Shown here: positions 32,315 through 41,724 of the stretch, piece after piece
Position numbering within the stretch: the stretch's first letter is position 1
Layout of the letters: each line of letters opens with the position of its first letter
Assembly (NCBI GenBank): GCA_020631215.1
Contig: JAHDHS010000012.1
Coordinates: forward strand, 1 to 51,743
DNA: 51,743 bases
Origin: Hellea sp.
Lineage (GTDB): Bacteria; Pseudomonadota; Alphaproteobacteria; Caulobacterales; Maricaulaceae
Reading direction: 5' to 3'
The notes under the pieces: model-generated
What the model saw: only the letters and a program-made list of their open reading frames with translations
Databases searched by the model: none
Told to the model about the DNA's origin: nothing
Made by a program: the position numbers and the translations under genes

Positions 32315-33469
32315 ATGTGGCGAATGCTGTTCATATCTCTTTGCTTATGGCTTGTGTCGGCCGGATTCGCTTTGGCCGAAAACCGCTATGCCTCAATCAT
32401 AGTCGATGCGGACACGCAGGAAGTACTTCACGCCCGCCAAATCGACGAGCTTCGCTATCCTGCCTCATTGACGAAGGTCATGACGCTTTATTTGACATTT
32501 GACGCGCTGGACTCAGGCCAATTGCGATTGGATCAAAAACTGATTGTGTCTAAATCGGCTGCCCGTACACCGCCAGTGAAAATGGGTTTGCGGGCGGGGC
32601 AAAGCGTTTCAGTCGATACGCTGATCCAAGCTGTCGCCGTGCGGTCTTCCAATGATGCCGCCGTCGTGCTGGCCGAAGCTCTGGGCGGATCAGAGGCGGG
32701 CTTTGCTGATATGATGACCGCCAAGGCCCAACAATTAGGTATGCAGCGCACGACCTTTAAAACCGCCAATGGCCTGCCGCATCCCGACCAAAAAACGACT
32801 GCCCGCGATATGGCCAAGCTGGCCCATGCCACGCTACTCAATCACAAGCACCGCTATTATTATTTTGGACAGAAAAGCTTTCGCGGAAAGAAAAATACGA
32901 ATAAGCTGCTAGCCACGCGGGATGATGTTGACGGATTTAAAACCGGATACACCCGTGCCAGCGGTTATAACTTAATGGTCTCAGCCACACGTGATGGGCG
33001 GCGAATTATCGCCATCGTCTTGGGCGGCGCCAGCACGGATAGCCGCAATCAGCACATGTCGGATTTGATTGATCGGGGCTTTGATGTGATAGGAAAACAG
33101 CCCCCACCCGTTTTAATCGCTGATCGTGCGTCTGTCCCGACTACCGATGCGCCTGTGATCGTGAATCTTCGCGGCACAAACTCTGCCCTGACGCCGATAC
33201 AAACATCCGGAGCATTTATACCGTCAGTGAATACGGCAAATGGCTGGACGGCGCAGGTCAGAAGCCTGCCGAGCGAAGCAGAAGCTAAGGAGATAGCCCT
33301 GTCCCTGCAAAAGCTGGCCGGTGGCGGCACCATCATGGCCCGCAGCGGATTTGGTGCAAGCGGCCCGGTTCACCATGCGCAGGTCACAGGCCTGTCAGCA
33401 AAATCTGCCCGAGCGGCCTGTAATTCCCTTGCTTTACCCGGCAGACGGTGTTTGATTATCGCTCCATAG
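32315..33469 (+). CDS. D-alanyl-D-alanine carboxypeptidase with C-terminal SPOR-like domain
   Basis: The 384-residue S11-type penicillin-binding protein has a signal peptide (1-21) and active-site motifs SLTK (Ser51, Lys54), SSN (111-113) and KTG (209-211). It trims the terminal D-Ala from peptidoglycan side chains in the periplasm. The last 80 residues (WTAQVRSLPSEAEAKEIALSLQKL) look like a SPOR domain, which binds denuded septal glycan; this suggests a role in division. It starts a plus-strand run with panC 13 bases downstream. Confidence 0.93.
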   Translation: MWRMLFISLCLWLVSAGFALAENRYASIIVDADTQEVLHARQIDELRYPASLTKVMTLYLTFDALDSGQLRLDQKLIVSKSAARTPPVKMGLRAGQSVSVDTLIQAVAVRSSNDAAVVLAEALGGSEAGFADMMTAKAQQLGMQRTTFKTANGLPHPDQKTTARDMAKLAHATLLNHKHRYYYFGQKSFRGKKNTNKLLATRDDVDGFKTGYTRASGYNLMVSATRDGRRIIAIVLGGASTDSRNQHMSDLIDRGFDVIGKQPPPVLIADRASVPTTDAPVIVNLRGTNSALTPIQTSGAFIPSVNTANGWTAQVRSLPSEAEAKEIALSLQKLAGGGTIMARSGFGASGPVHHAQVTGLSAKSARAACNSLALPGRRCLIIAP

Positions 33470-33482
33470 CAAGGGCGAAAGC

Positions 33483-34349
33483 ATGACTGACACACTTCGT
33501 ATCGTTCGCACAGAACGGGCCTTACGCGGACAGGTTTGGGAATATCGCGGTCATGGGGAAACCACTGCTTTCGTGCCCACTATGGGTGCGCTGCATGAAG
33601 GGCATTTGACCCTTGTCAGATTGGCGAAAAAAAAAGCAGACAGGGTTGTCGTTTCTATTTTCGTCAACCCGACCCAATTCGCGCCGGGTGAAGATCTGGA
33701 CGCTTACCCACGGACGGAAAAAGCGGATGTGAAACTGCTGCGCGCCGAGGGGGTCGATCTTGTTTACATCCCCAAACCAGACTCCATGTATAATGCCCAC
33801 CACGCAACTACGATCAAAGTCGGCGGCGTGGCCGACGGTCTGGAGACGGATCACCGCCCGACATTTTTTGATGGCGTGGCGCTGGTCGTGACCAAACTGT
33901 TTAATCGCGTCGCCCCGGATATCGCGGTCTTTGGGGAGAAGGATTACCAACAACTCGCTACGATCCGCCGACTGGTGGAGGATCTGGACATGCCGATCAA
34001 AATCATCGGCGCGCCCATTGCCCGGGATGAGCATGGTCTCGCTCTGTCGTCACGCAATGCCTATTTTGACGAGGAGGGCTTAAGGACTGCACGCCGCTTA
34101 AATGAGATCATGCGCAACTGTGCGGCGCAAATGGCGCGCGGGGAAAATGTTGATGTCGCGCGCGATATTGCCAGGAAGTCCTTACTCGCGGCCGGGTTTA
34201 GCGGCGTGGATTACATAGAAGTTCGCAGCCCAAATTCCCTGACGGTATTGGAAGGCGGCGTGCTTAACGCCCCTGCCCGCCTGCTTGTGGCCGCACATTG
34301 CAAAGGCGTGCGCCTAATCGATAATTTTCCGGTGAAAGTCAGCACTTAA
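33483..34349 (+). CDS. panC: Pantothenate synthetase (pantoate-beta-alanine ligase)
   Basis: The 288-residue enzyme condenses pantoate with beta-alanine using ATP, the last step of pantothenate synthesis. The HIGH-like motif is MGALHEGHL, followed by VSIFVNPTQFAPGEDLDAYPRT, FGEKDYQQL and ALSSRNAYF. One family block is slightly altered (HRPTFFDGVALVV instead of the usual RPGHFDGV), but no catalytic landmark is missing. Its ATG follows AGGG. It lies between the carboxypeptidase and the DUF1444-like gene in a close same-strand run. Confidence 0.96.
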   Translation: MTDTLRIVRTERALRGQVWEYRGHGETTAFVPTMGALHEGHLTLVRLAKKKADRVVVSIFVNPTQFAPGEDLDAYPRTEKADVKLLRAEGVDLVYIPKPDSMYNAHHATTIKVGGVADGLETDHRPTFFDGVALVVTKLFNRVAPDIAVFGEKDYQQLATIRRLVEDLDMPIKIIGAPIARDEHGLALSSRNAYFDEEGLRTARRLNEIMRNCAAQMARGENVDVARDIARKSLLAAGFSGVDYIEVRSPNSLTVLEGGVLNAPARLLVAAHCKGVRLIDNFPVKVST

Positions 34350-34352
34350 CCT

Positions 34353-35675
34353 ATGAACCCGACTATCTTACTTATCGTATCTTTTACTTGTATTGCCGTC
34401 GGTTTATTCATGTTGTTCTGGCACAACCGGTCTGAAAGCCGGGCGATTTCACCCCATGAGACTTCAACTGATGACTTTGCCTCTGACATGCTGACAGCGC
34501 TGTCAGAATATTATCCTGATGTGCCTTTTAATTATGATTCCAAAACGGATATGATCACGCCAAGTGATCATTATGAAGGCGATCATCAATTCCGCTTTTT
34601 CCTGGGAAATTTGCGTAACCGTACACTGGATATGGGTACGGAGGACCGCACCGCCTTTATTCGCGAATTTATACTGTCTGTGACAGATTCAAGTGAAGTG
34701 ACCGAAGAGGAATTGAAAGCCAATTTATTCTTGCGGGCCCGCACACCATCGGAATTATTGATGCGGGAAATTTTGTTAAATGATCAGCGCGAGAAACCCT
34801 CCACTGTTGGCGCAGTTCAGCGAGGAGATCTGATACTGGAGACGGTTCTAAACTTACCGCTGGGCGTCAGTATGGTCGATATCGAAACGCTGGCAGAACA
34901 CAAATTTGATTTGGATAAAAGCATAAATATGGCAGCGAATAATCTGCTGAGGGTCACACCCGAAAAAAGCGAGGACATTTGGGAAAGGGTGGATAATGAC
35001 ATTTGGATATCCAAATTAAATGATGATTTCGATGCGGCACGATTGATCTCATTTCCCGAAGAAATGCGTATGCCGTTTGAAGGTCCGGTGACCGCTTTTG
35101 TCCCGTCTCACAGTATTGCCTTGATCACAAATTCATCGGATGACGAGGTTCTTGGTAAAATGGTTCAGTTTGGAATTTCGGCTTCGGCGACGCATCGCGG
35201 CCTCTCCAGAGCCTTATATCAGCAGACAGATACAGGTTGGAAACGCCTCAAATCCACCGACCGAAACAGCGCCATAGGATTGGCGGATCTGGATGAAACG
35301 CTCGCCGCTTACGGCAATCAAAAGGAAATTCTGGATCAGGTGCTTGAAAGAAACGAAAAGGATATTTTCGTCCCGACAATTATGACCGTCACCATGAAAG
35401 ATGAGAGTGCTCCGCCGCAAATGCTCGCCGTTTTTTTGGGGCATGACACATATCTTCCCGAAGTGGATTACATCATTCCGGCCTTTGAGGATTTGAGTAA
35501 AGAGGAAGGTCATACCAATGTTGTCGATTGGGACACATTCAGCGATATTGTCGGCTTGGATAATATTCCGCCCGTGAAAGGCGTGAAGCCGATCCGGTAT
35601 GATTTTACCGAAGATATTGGCGATACCAAGAAAACCAAACTAACCGAAGCCGCTAAACCCCTTCCGTCAGAATAG
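34353..35675 (+). CDS. Membrane-anchored DUF1444 (YtpQ/UPF0354)-like protein
   Basis: The 440-residue protein has one N-terminal membrane helix (ILLIVSFTCIAVGLFMLFW). The soluble part resembles DUF1444/YtpQ: YYPDVPFNYDSKTDMI, FFLGNLRNR, and WERVDNDIWISKLNDDFDAARLISFP with following PVTAFVPSHSIALI, comparable to the NDGYDASRIL and VPHQDVLIL blocks of YtpQ. The comparison is from memory. The C-terminus adds about 70 less conserved residues. It starts 3 bases after panC, so the transcript is shared. The role is unknown. Confidence 0.72.
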   Translation: MNPTILLIVSFTCIAVGLFMLFWHNRSESRAISPHETSTDDFASDMLTALSEYYPDVPFNYDSKTDMITPSDHYEGDHQFRFFLGNLRNRTLDMGTEDRTAFIREFILSVTDSSEVTEEELKANLFLRARTPSELLMREILLNDQREKPSTVGAVQRGDLILETVLNLPLGVSMVDIETLAEHKFDLDKSINMAANNLLRVTPEKSEDIWERVDNDIWISKLNDDFDAARLISFPEEMRMPFEGPVTAFVPSHSIALITNSSDDEVLGKMVQFGISASATHRGLSRALYQQTDTGWKRLKSTDRNSAIGLADLDETLAAYGNQKEILDQVLERNEKDIFVPTIMTVTMKDESAPPQMLAVFLGHDTYLPEVDYIIPAFEDLSKEEGHTNVVDWDTFSDIVGLDNIPPVKGVKPIRYDFTEDIGDTKKTKLTEAAKPLPSE

Positions 35676-35684
35676 GAACCTCTC

Positions 35685-35897
35685 ATGCTTCAAATGCGTC
35701 CCAATTGCGAAATTTGTGACAAGGATTTGCCTGCGGACATGGCCGGGGCGTTGATTTGTTCCTTTGAATGTACCTTTTGCACGGACTGTGTTGATGGCCC
35801 CTGTCCCAATTGCGGCGGCTTGTTGACACCTCGGCCGACGCGGGTGGGCAAAGCCCTTGAAACCCATCCTGCCTCAACGAAACGCGTCCTGAAATAG
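35685..35897 (+). CDS. DUF1272 zinc-ribbon-like small protein
   Basis: The 70-residue protein has the DUF1272 pattern: MLQMRPNCEICDKDLPAD, ICSFECTFCTDC and CPNCGGLLTPRP, with four Cys pairs suited for zinc binding. ATG has GGAAC upstream. It sits in the panC - DUF1444 - DUF1272 - GST run. Function is unknown. Confidence 0.9.
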   Translation: MLQMRPNCEICDKDLPADMAGALICSFECTFCTDCVDGPCPNCGGLLTPRPTRVGKALETHPASTKRVLK

Positions 35898-35907
35898 GCC
35901 TGAAACC

Positions 35908-36579
35908 ATGATCACATTACACCATCTTGAAAATTCTCAATCCATCCGCATTCTCTGGCTGCTGGAGGAGCTTGGTATCGATTACGGCTTTAAGATGTAT
36001 GACCGCGATGAAAAAACCATGCTCGCGCCGGAAGACTATAAAGCTCTATCACCGCTGGGTACTGCGCCCGTTATTACAGATGGCAACGTGGTTCTGGCCG
36101 AGAGCAATGCCATCATCGATTATATTCTGGATAAAGCGAAGGGCAATAAGCTCCGCCCGGCTATGAGCGCGAAAGACCGCGCGCCCTATTTGTTCTGGTT
36201 TCATGCAGCCCAAGGCAGCTATCAACCTGCACTGACGATGAGCTTTGTTTTGTCGATCACTGTTGCAAAAACGCCCGCCCTGATCCGGCCTTTGATCCGC
36301 AAGGTTTTGGGCATGACGCAAAAGCTGTTTTTAAAACCGCGCTTAAAGGCCCTCATGGATAAAATGGAAGCAGATTTATCGGCGCATGATTTCCTGGCCG
36401 GAGACCGCTTCACCGCAGCCGATATTGCCATGGGTTACACGCTATACATGGCCGATTTGAGAGGAGAATTGCAGGGCACCTATCCCGAAACGAAAGCCTA
36501 TCTGGAGCGAATGAACGCCCGCCCAGCCTGGCAGGCGGCGCTTGAAAAAGACGGCAAGTTTCAAGGCATACCGAGTTAA
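35908..36579 (+). CDS. Glutathione S-transferase family protein
   Basis: The 223-residue protein has the thioredoxin-like half (ITLHHLENSQSIRILWLLEELGI, LSPLGTAPVITDGNVVLAESNAIIDYIL) with the Ser that can activate glutathione, and a C-terminal helical domain (FLAGDRFTAADIAMGYTLYMADLRG). It is 11 bases downstream of DUF1272 and overlaps the convergent GNAT gene by 4 bases. The substrate class is not predictable. Confidence 0.9.
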   Translation: MITLHHLENSQSIRILWLLEELGIDYGFKMYDRDEKTMLAPEDYKALSPLGTAPVITDGNVVLAESNAIIDYILDKAKGNKLRPAMSAKDRAPYLFWFHAAQGSYQPALTMSFVLSITVAKTPALIRPLIRKVLGMTQKLFLKPRLKALMDKMEADLSAHDFLAGDRFTAADIAMGYTLYMADLRGELQGTYPETKAYLERMNARPAWQAALEKDGKFQGIPS

Positions 36580-37109
36580 AGGCGTTTCACCATAGTGCAT
36601 AAAGGCACGGGCACAGCCCCGTTCTCATCCTGCCATTCGCTTTCAATGTGATATCCGCAGCGCTTGTAAAAGGGCACGCCCGCCATGGTCGCAGCCATTT
36701 CCAGCGATGTAAACCCGGCCTCTTTAGCCGCCATTTCAGAGGCATTAATAATCATCTGACCGATGCCATTGCGAACATAATCAGGGTGGGTGTACATGGC
36801 GCGAATACGGGCCCTATCCAAAGCCGGATCAAGGCGTTTCGCGCTTCGGCCCGCTGAGTGGTTACCGCCATAGAGTGTCGCGCGATAAGACCACCCCCCG
36901 CAACCCACCAAAATATCTTCATCCCACACGCAAAAATATGTCCCGTCATCAATCAATTGTGTATCCAGCCCCATGCCTGCAAAAGAGGCCTCTATTTGAG
37001 CTTCTGTTAGATAGCCTTTCTGGAGCTGTCTTATGGCAAGTTCCATAAGCGGCTTGATAGTTGCTATGTCCTCTGTCGATGCTGTTGTCAGTCGGAAAGT
37101 ATCAGGCAT
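36576..37109 (-). CDS. GNAT-family N-acetyltransferase
   Basis: The 177-residue protein shows the acetyl-CoA-binding region RIRAMYTHPDYVRNGIGQMIINASEMAAKEAGF (motif A, R/Q-x-x-G-x-G) and the end PFYKRCGYHIESEW, both typical GNAT. The N-terminal half, FRLTTASTEDIATIKPLMELAIRQ, is also family-like. The substrate is unknown. The ATG lacks a clear Shine-Dalgarno. The gene converges with the GST and is upstream-divergent of the TonB-dependent receptor. Confidence 0.88.
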   Translation of the reverse strand: MPDTFRLTTASTEDIATIKPLMELAIRQLQKGYLTEAQIEASFAGMGLDTQLIDDGTYFCVWDEDILVGCGGWSYRATLYGGNHSAGRSAKRLDPALDRARIRAMYTHPDYVRNGIGQMIINASEMAAKEAGFTSLEMAATMAGVPFYKRCGYHIESEWQDENGAVPVPLCTMVKRL

Positions 37110-37303
37110 TTTTTACGCTATCTTCAAGGAGTCTCTATCGGCTAGAGGTTGGTGTGTCATAAAAGTCACAGCCTCGTATTATAATACCTAATCATAGCAA
37201 ACAATCATTGCGTCACCCAATGAATATATTAGCTTGCAGCCGATTTTGCTGACCTCTCCCAAGGCAGAAAATTATCAAACTAACCTATCAAGGGGATAAC
37301 TAC

Positions 37304-40141
37304 ATGAAAACTCTAAACCTTAAATCATGGTTGGCCGTCACGGCATCAACAGCCATGGTTGCCGGCATGATCGCCACACCAGCTTACGGGCAATCAGCCG
37401 ACACATCTGTCAATGATGATGAGATCATCACAATTGGTACACGCCGTACACAGCGCTCAGCCGCTGACACGCCTGCACCCGTCGACGTCATTTCAGGCGG
37501 CGAATTCGTAAATCAAGCCTCCAGCGATTTAACAGAATTGCTACGCGCCTCTGTACCATCTTATAATGTTAACACACAGCCAATTTCCGATGCAGCGACA
37601 CTGGTACGTCCGGCAAACTTGCGCGGGCTATCTCCGGATAACACGCTGGTTCTGATGAATGGTAAGCGCCGTCATCGCGCTGCCGTGATTTCTTTCCTAG
37701 GCGGCGGTTTGGCTGACGGGGCGCAAGGTCCTGACGTTTCAGTCTTCCCTTCCTTGGCCCTAAAGCAAGTCGAAGTCCTGCGTGACGGTGCGTCCTCACA
37801 ATATGGTTCAGACGCGATTGCAGGTGTGATGAACTTCGTGTTGAAAGACGACACCGAAGGCGGATCTATTGTTGCAAAATATGGCTCCACCTATGAAGGC
37901 GATGGCGATAATTTCATGATCTCTGCCAATAAAGGTTTTGCTCTGGGGGACCGCGGTTTTGTCAATGTAACAGCTGAGTATCGCGATGCAGACGGCACTA
38001 TCCGTTCTGAGCAGCGTGATGACGCCGCGGCTTTGATTGCGGCTGGAAACGACGCAGTAGGAAACATTGCTGTCAACACAGTGACAGATGAAGTTGTTCA
38101 ATATTGGGGTCAGCCTGACATCAAAAACGACATCAAACTATTCGTCAACACAGCTTTAGAACTGTCTGATAATGTCGAGCTCTATGCCTTTGGTAATTAT
38201 GCCGAGCGTACAGGCGAAGGCGGCTTCTTCTTCCGCAACCCTACAAACCGTCCGGGTGTTTATCAGGGACCGCAATATAATACTGCGACTGGTAATGTTG
38301 TAGTTTTGAATGATGGCGGCACTCCAGATGATGAATCAGACGATTATTTCTATGACACGGGCCGCAGCACAACCGGTACTGCCCCTCTCGGCGATCCGGG
38401 GATGGCAGGCGCAATCGACCCAGCTTTAGTTGCCGACTCAGTTCTTGTTGGTGACCTAGATGGTGACCAAAATGGTGCCGTTTGCCCCCTATATATACCT
38501 TTAACTGCAGCTGGGGCAGACACAGCTAGCGCTCCGGCTCCAGGCATTGGCACCGAAAACTGTTTCTCTTTTGTTGAAACTATTCCTGGTGGTTTCACGC
38601 CTCGCTTTGGTGGTGATTTGAGAGACTTCTCTGTGGTGGGCGGCCTCCGTGGTGAACTCGATATTGGCAACGGATTGGCTTATGACATCAGCGTTAGCCA
38701 TGGTGAAAACAAGGCTGATTTCTTTATCAAGAACACAGTCAATGCGTCTCTCGGGCCGGATAGCCCGCGTGACTTCAAGCCTGGTAGCTACACTCAAGCA
38801 GAAACCAATTTCAACGCTGACTTTGGTTACGCCGTGCCTATGGACGGCCTCGCAAGCGATCTGAACATCGCAGCCGGCTTTGAATGGCGTGAGGAGACAT
38901 TTATTGTCGATGCCGGCGATCCTGCTTCTTACACCGACCCGGCCACAGTGACCCAAACACAGCGCAACTTGCTGGCTCAAGGCTTCGCACCGAACTCTAA
39001 CGGGTTCGGCGGCTTTACCCGCGCAAGTGCTGGCAGCAACAGCCAGTCAAACATTGCACTTTATACAGAACTTGAAGCTGATGTGACCGAAGCCTTGACA
39101 TTGCAAGGTGCCGTACGCTGGGAAGACTTTGATGCCTTTGGCGATACATTCAACTACAAACTCGGCGGCCTCTACCGTCTGGGCAATGGCATGCGTCTGC
39201 GGGGTACATACTCCACGGGCTTCCACGCCCCGACAGCAGGTCAAGCCAATGTTGTGAACGTTTCAACCGTCTTTACAAACGGCGCTCTGGTTGATCGCGG
39301 TACACTGCCTGTGACATCAGCCGCAGCTCAACTTGTTGTGCCTGGCGCGACACTCGATGCCGAAGAGGCCGAAAACATCTCACTCGGATTTGCCGCAGAT
39401 GTTTTAGGCGGATCACTGACAGTTGATTTCTTCAACATCACAGTGGATGATCGTATTTCACAAAGTGACGATCTGAACTTCTTCGGAACTTTGCAAACTC
39501 TTGCAGCTGACAATGGCGTCACTGTTCCGGCAGGTCAGCCTGTCAACACCAACAACCTGTTACAGGCTCTGGACGGTGCTGGCGTTCTGAATGCTAACGA
39601 CTTTGCTGGGTTTGAAGGCCTGACAACATTCCGTATCTTCGCCAATGATTTTGACACGCGCACACGCGGTGTGGACGTCGTCTACAATCTGCCATTCGAA
39701 TTTGCGAATGGTGACTCCAAACTGACTGTCATCGGTAACTACACCCAGACAAAGGTGACGGATGCGGGCGGATTGGGCGCAACACGTGTGCGTCAACTCG
39801 AAGAGAATCTGCCGCGCTACCGCGCAAGTGCCACATGGTCACATGACACAGGTGGTATGTTTAGTGGTCTGCTGCGTGGTAATTACTACGGTAAGTTCTA
39901 CGAAGCGCATTTGGATGACGGTACGCTTCCAATCGAAGCTGGTTCCGAATTCACATTTGATGCTGAAATCACAGCTGAGGTTCGCGAAGGTGTAAAACTG
40001 TCTGTCGGTGGTGAAAACATCCTGGACAACTACCCGGACAGAAACCCTTGGGTTGGTATTGTAGGGGCATCCTACCCTGTGACATCACCCTTCGGGTTTG
40101 CTGGCGGTCAGTATTATGTCCGCGCACGGATCGATTGGTAA
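37304..40141 (+). CDS. TonB-dependent outer-membrane receptor
   Basis: The 945-residue receptor has a signal peptide (1-30), a plug domain (about 50-170; DTPAPVDVISGGEFVNQASSDLTELLRASVP, then VEVLRDGASSQYGSDAIAGVMNFVL), and a long beta barrel ending in VRARIDW with a C-terminal aromatic residue. Codons are biased towards those of highly expressed genes. GGGGATAACTAC precedes the ATG as ribosome site. Upstream, GTATTATAATAC (37176-37187) contains a TATAAT-like -10. The substrate is unknown; the downstream JmjC/cupin-like gene is often near such receptors in this group, which is inference. A perfect terminator follows. Confidence 0.95.
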   Translation: MKTLNLKSWLAVTASTAMVAGMIATPAYGQSADTSVNDDEIITIGTRRTQRSAADTPAPVDVISGGEFVNQASSDLTELLRASVPSYNVNTQPISDAATLVRPANLRGLSPDNTLVLMNGKRRHRAAVISFLGGGLADGAQGPDVSVFPSLALKQVEVLRDGASSQYGSDAIAGVMNFVLKDDTEGGSIVAKYGSTYEGDGDNFMISANKGFALGDRGFVNVTAEYRDADGTIRSEQRDDAAALIAAGNDAVGNIAVNTVTDEVVQYWGQPDIKNDIKLFVNTALELSDNVELYAFGNYAERTGEGGFFFRNPTNRPGVYQGPQYNTATGNVVVLNDGGTPDDESDDYFYDTGRSTTGTAPLGDPGMAGAIDPALVADSVLVGDLDGDQNGAVCPLYIPLTAAGADTASAPAPGIGTENCFSFVETIPGGFTPRFGGDLRDFSVVGGLRGELDIGNGLAYDISVSHGENKADFFIKNTVNASLGPDSPRDFKPGSYTQAETNFNADFGYAVPMDGLASDLNIAAGFEWREETFIVDAGDPASYTDPATVTQTQRNLLAQGFAPNSNGFGGFTRASAGSNSQSNIALYTELEADVTEALTLQGAVRWEDFDAFGDTFNYKLGGLYRLGNGMRLRGTYSTGFHAPTAGQANVVNVSTVFTNGALVDRGTLPVTSAAAQLVVPGATLDAEEAENISLGFAADVLGGSLTVDFFNITVDDRISQSDDLNFFGTLQTLAADNGVTVPAGQPVNTNNLLQALDGAGVLNANDFAGFEGLTTFRIFANDFDTRTRGVDVVYNLPFEFANGDSKLTVIGNYTQTKVTDAGGLGATRVRQLEENLPRYRASATWSHDTGGMFSGLLRGNYYGKFYEAHLDDGTLPIEAGSEFTFDAEITAEVREGVKLSVGGENILDNYPDRNPWVGIVGASYPVTSPFGFAGGQYYVRARIDW

Positions 40142-40163
40142 TCATCCAAATATGATTTGAATG

Positions 40164-40189
40164 AAACCCCGCCTTGTGCGGGGTTTTTT
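40164..40189 (+). terminator. Terminator of the TonB-dependent receptor
   Basis: AAACCCCGC pairs with GCGGGGTTT around a 5-base loop and is followed by a T run. It ends 6 bases before the stop of the convergent DUF1489 gene and may serve both directions, although A-rich sequence upstream is short. Confidence 0.88.
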
Positions 40190-40194
40190 ATGGC

Positions 40195-40629
40195 CTACCA
40201 AACGCCAAGTTCGACAAGTTTACGGCGCAAATCGGGCGGTAAATCTTCACCGCTATCCGGCCCGGACAAGTCAGCAGGCGCATCTTCAGCCTTTAGATAT
40301 CGCCATCCCTGAAAAGGGCGGCGGGGCGTGGGCACCACAGGGATCAGCTTTGGTTTCATAATGATGGCACAGGCTTTACGTCCATCACGTGTTCGGGTTT
40401 CCTGTAAATCTATGATCCGGTTGCGGCAGATCATCTGTCCTTTGATGACCCAATAAATTGAACCACCATCCAGCAGCGCATCCTTTTGCTTAGGGAACAT
40501 GCGCGTGACATGTTGATGAAGTGCAGGTTCGCCCTTGGCTTTCCGGCGGCGTACCACCAATTTCTGCCACTCGCGGAGGGTTTGTATCGATTCAGACCCA
40601 ACTGATAATTTTTGTAAATGCAGTGTCAC
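40195..40629 (-). CDS. DUF1489-family protein
   Basis: The 144-residue protein has the DUF1489 pattern: MTLHLQKLSVG, then KGEPALHQHVTRMFPKQKDALLDGGSIYWVIKGQM and PFQGWRYLKAEDAPADL, with a C-terminal LPPDLRRKLVELGVW. It is an alphaproteobacterial family of unknown function. The start is GTG. It converges with the receptor gene. Confidence 0.88.
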   Translation of the reverse strand: MTLHLQKLSVGSESIQTLREWQKLVVRRRKAKGEPALHQHVTRMFPKQKDALLDGGSIYWVIKGQMICRNRIIDLQETRTRDGRKACAIIMKPKLIPVVPTPRRPFQGWRYLKAEDAPADLSGPDSGEDLPPDLRRKLVELGVW

Positions 40630-40689
40630 CCGCGCAAGCTAGCGCGGTTTTCTCTTCGCGGCGATAGGCAGAGATCGATAAGCTTGGGA

Positions 40690-41652
40690 TTAAAAATCCC
40701 GCTTAACCGGATCCGTATCAATAATGAAATTGGGCGATTTCGGATCAATTTTGAAAGTCACTAAATCTTCCATATTGTCTTCCGGCACAAGGCCGACCTT
40801 TTTGATCACACGCCCAAACACAGATTTGATCTGGCGGTTCACAGGGCCAGCCGAGCTGTAGTCAGAGGTAATACCAAATCGGTGGCGCAAGGTCGCATTG
40901 GCAATCATAGCGGCGTTTTTCATCCCGCTCTGACGCGTTGAATATTCCGTTGTTACAGAAACACAGAATTCCTGATTATCCACGCGATGCGGGGAATTAA
41001 GAGGCCATGAGATGGCTTGATCCGGCTGGAGGTCAAAGACTTGAGCATGGTCATCAAATTCACTTTTGTAAGGCAGGTCGTCAGACAAATAACTCAGCAA
41101 GGTCGACTCATAAGCCCGATCTGGAATAAATTTCTGTGTGAGCGGATAGATATAAATCCGTTTCTTACCACGGACATGCCACAGGATCGTTTCGGTCTTA
41201 TCAAAATGATATGGCACTTTGGCAACAGGCGAAGAAATCAGAATCCCGCCATTCGCATTATAGGCCTTATTGCCCGTTTGCTGCGCAATGCCGCCATACA
41301 TTTCATCCAAGGCCTCTTTATACTCCGGATGAATATTCATACCACGGCGCACATTAATCCAAACTTTACCTGCCTTTGCCGCGTCAAGCAGGACTTGACC
41401 GTCCACATTTCGAAAATCACCTGTCCTAAACCTGTTCGGGTAAAGCGGATGCTCAGGGTCGCCCATAGTACAAACATCGAGCATATTTGAGGGATGTTTG
41501 TTAAGCAGTGCAATCAACGCCTCATCTGTGAACAAACCCGTTTCGTTCAGACGATGCCCAAATGTCATGATATCTTTTTGGAACCTCTGCGTATGAGTCT
41601 GATCCCAATCGCTCAGCATGTCGCGTTTCAGCTTATTTTCCACAATATTCAC
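40690..41652 (-). CDS. JmjC/cupin-like (Fe(II)/2OG oxygenase-type) protein
   Basis: The 320-residue protein has a double-stranded beta-helix core with a probable metal triad His149-x-Asp151 (PYHFDKTETILWHVRGKKRIYIYP) and His222 (WPLNSPHRVDN). This matches the JmjC/cupin-8 fold used by 2-oxoglutarate hydroxylases. No signal peptide is present. The start is GTG. Its substrate (protein or other) is not predictable. It is downstream of, and opposite to, the TonB-dependent receptor, with DUF1489 between. Confidence 0.72.
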   Translation of the reverse strand: MNIVENKLKRDMLSDWDQTHTQRFQKDIMTFGHRLNETGLFTDEALIALLNKHPSNMLDVCTMGDPEHPLYPNRFRTGDFRNVDGQVLLDAAKAGKVWINVRRGMNIHPEYKEALDEMYGGIAQQTGNKAYNANGGILISSPVAKVPYHFDKTETILWHVRGKKRIYIYPLTQKFIPDRAYESTLLSYLSDDLPYKSEFDDHAQVFDLQPDQAISWPLNSPHRVDNQEFCVSVTTEYSTRQSGMKNAAMIANATLRHRFGITSDYSSAGPVNRQIKSVFGRVIKKVGLVPEDNMEDLVTFKIDPKSPNFIIDTDPVKRDF

Positions 41653-41724
41653 CTAATGTTTGTCGGTTATCCGATCTTAAACGTTCTATAACTTGTAAAG
41701 ATTGATATTCCGTTGCCAATGATC

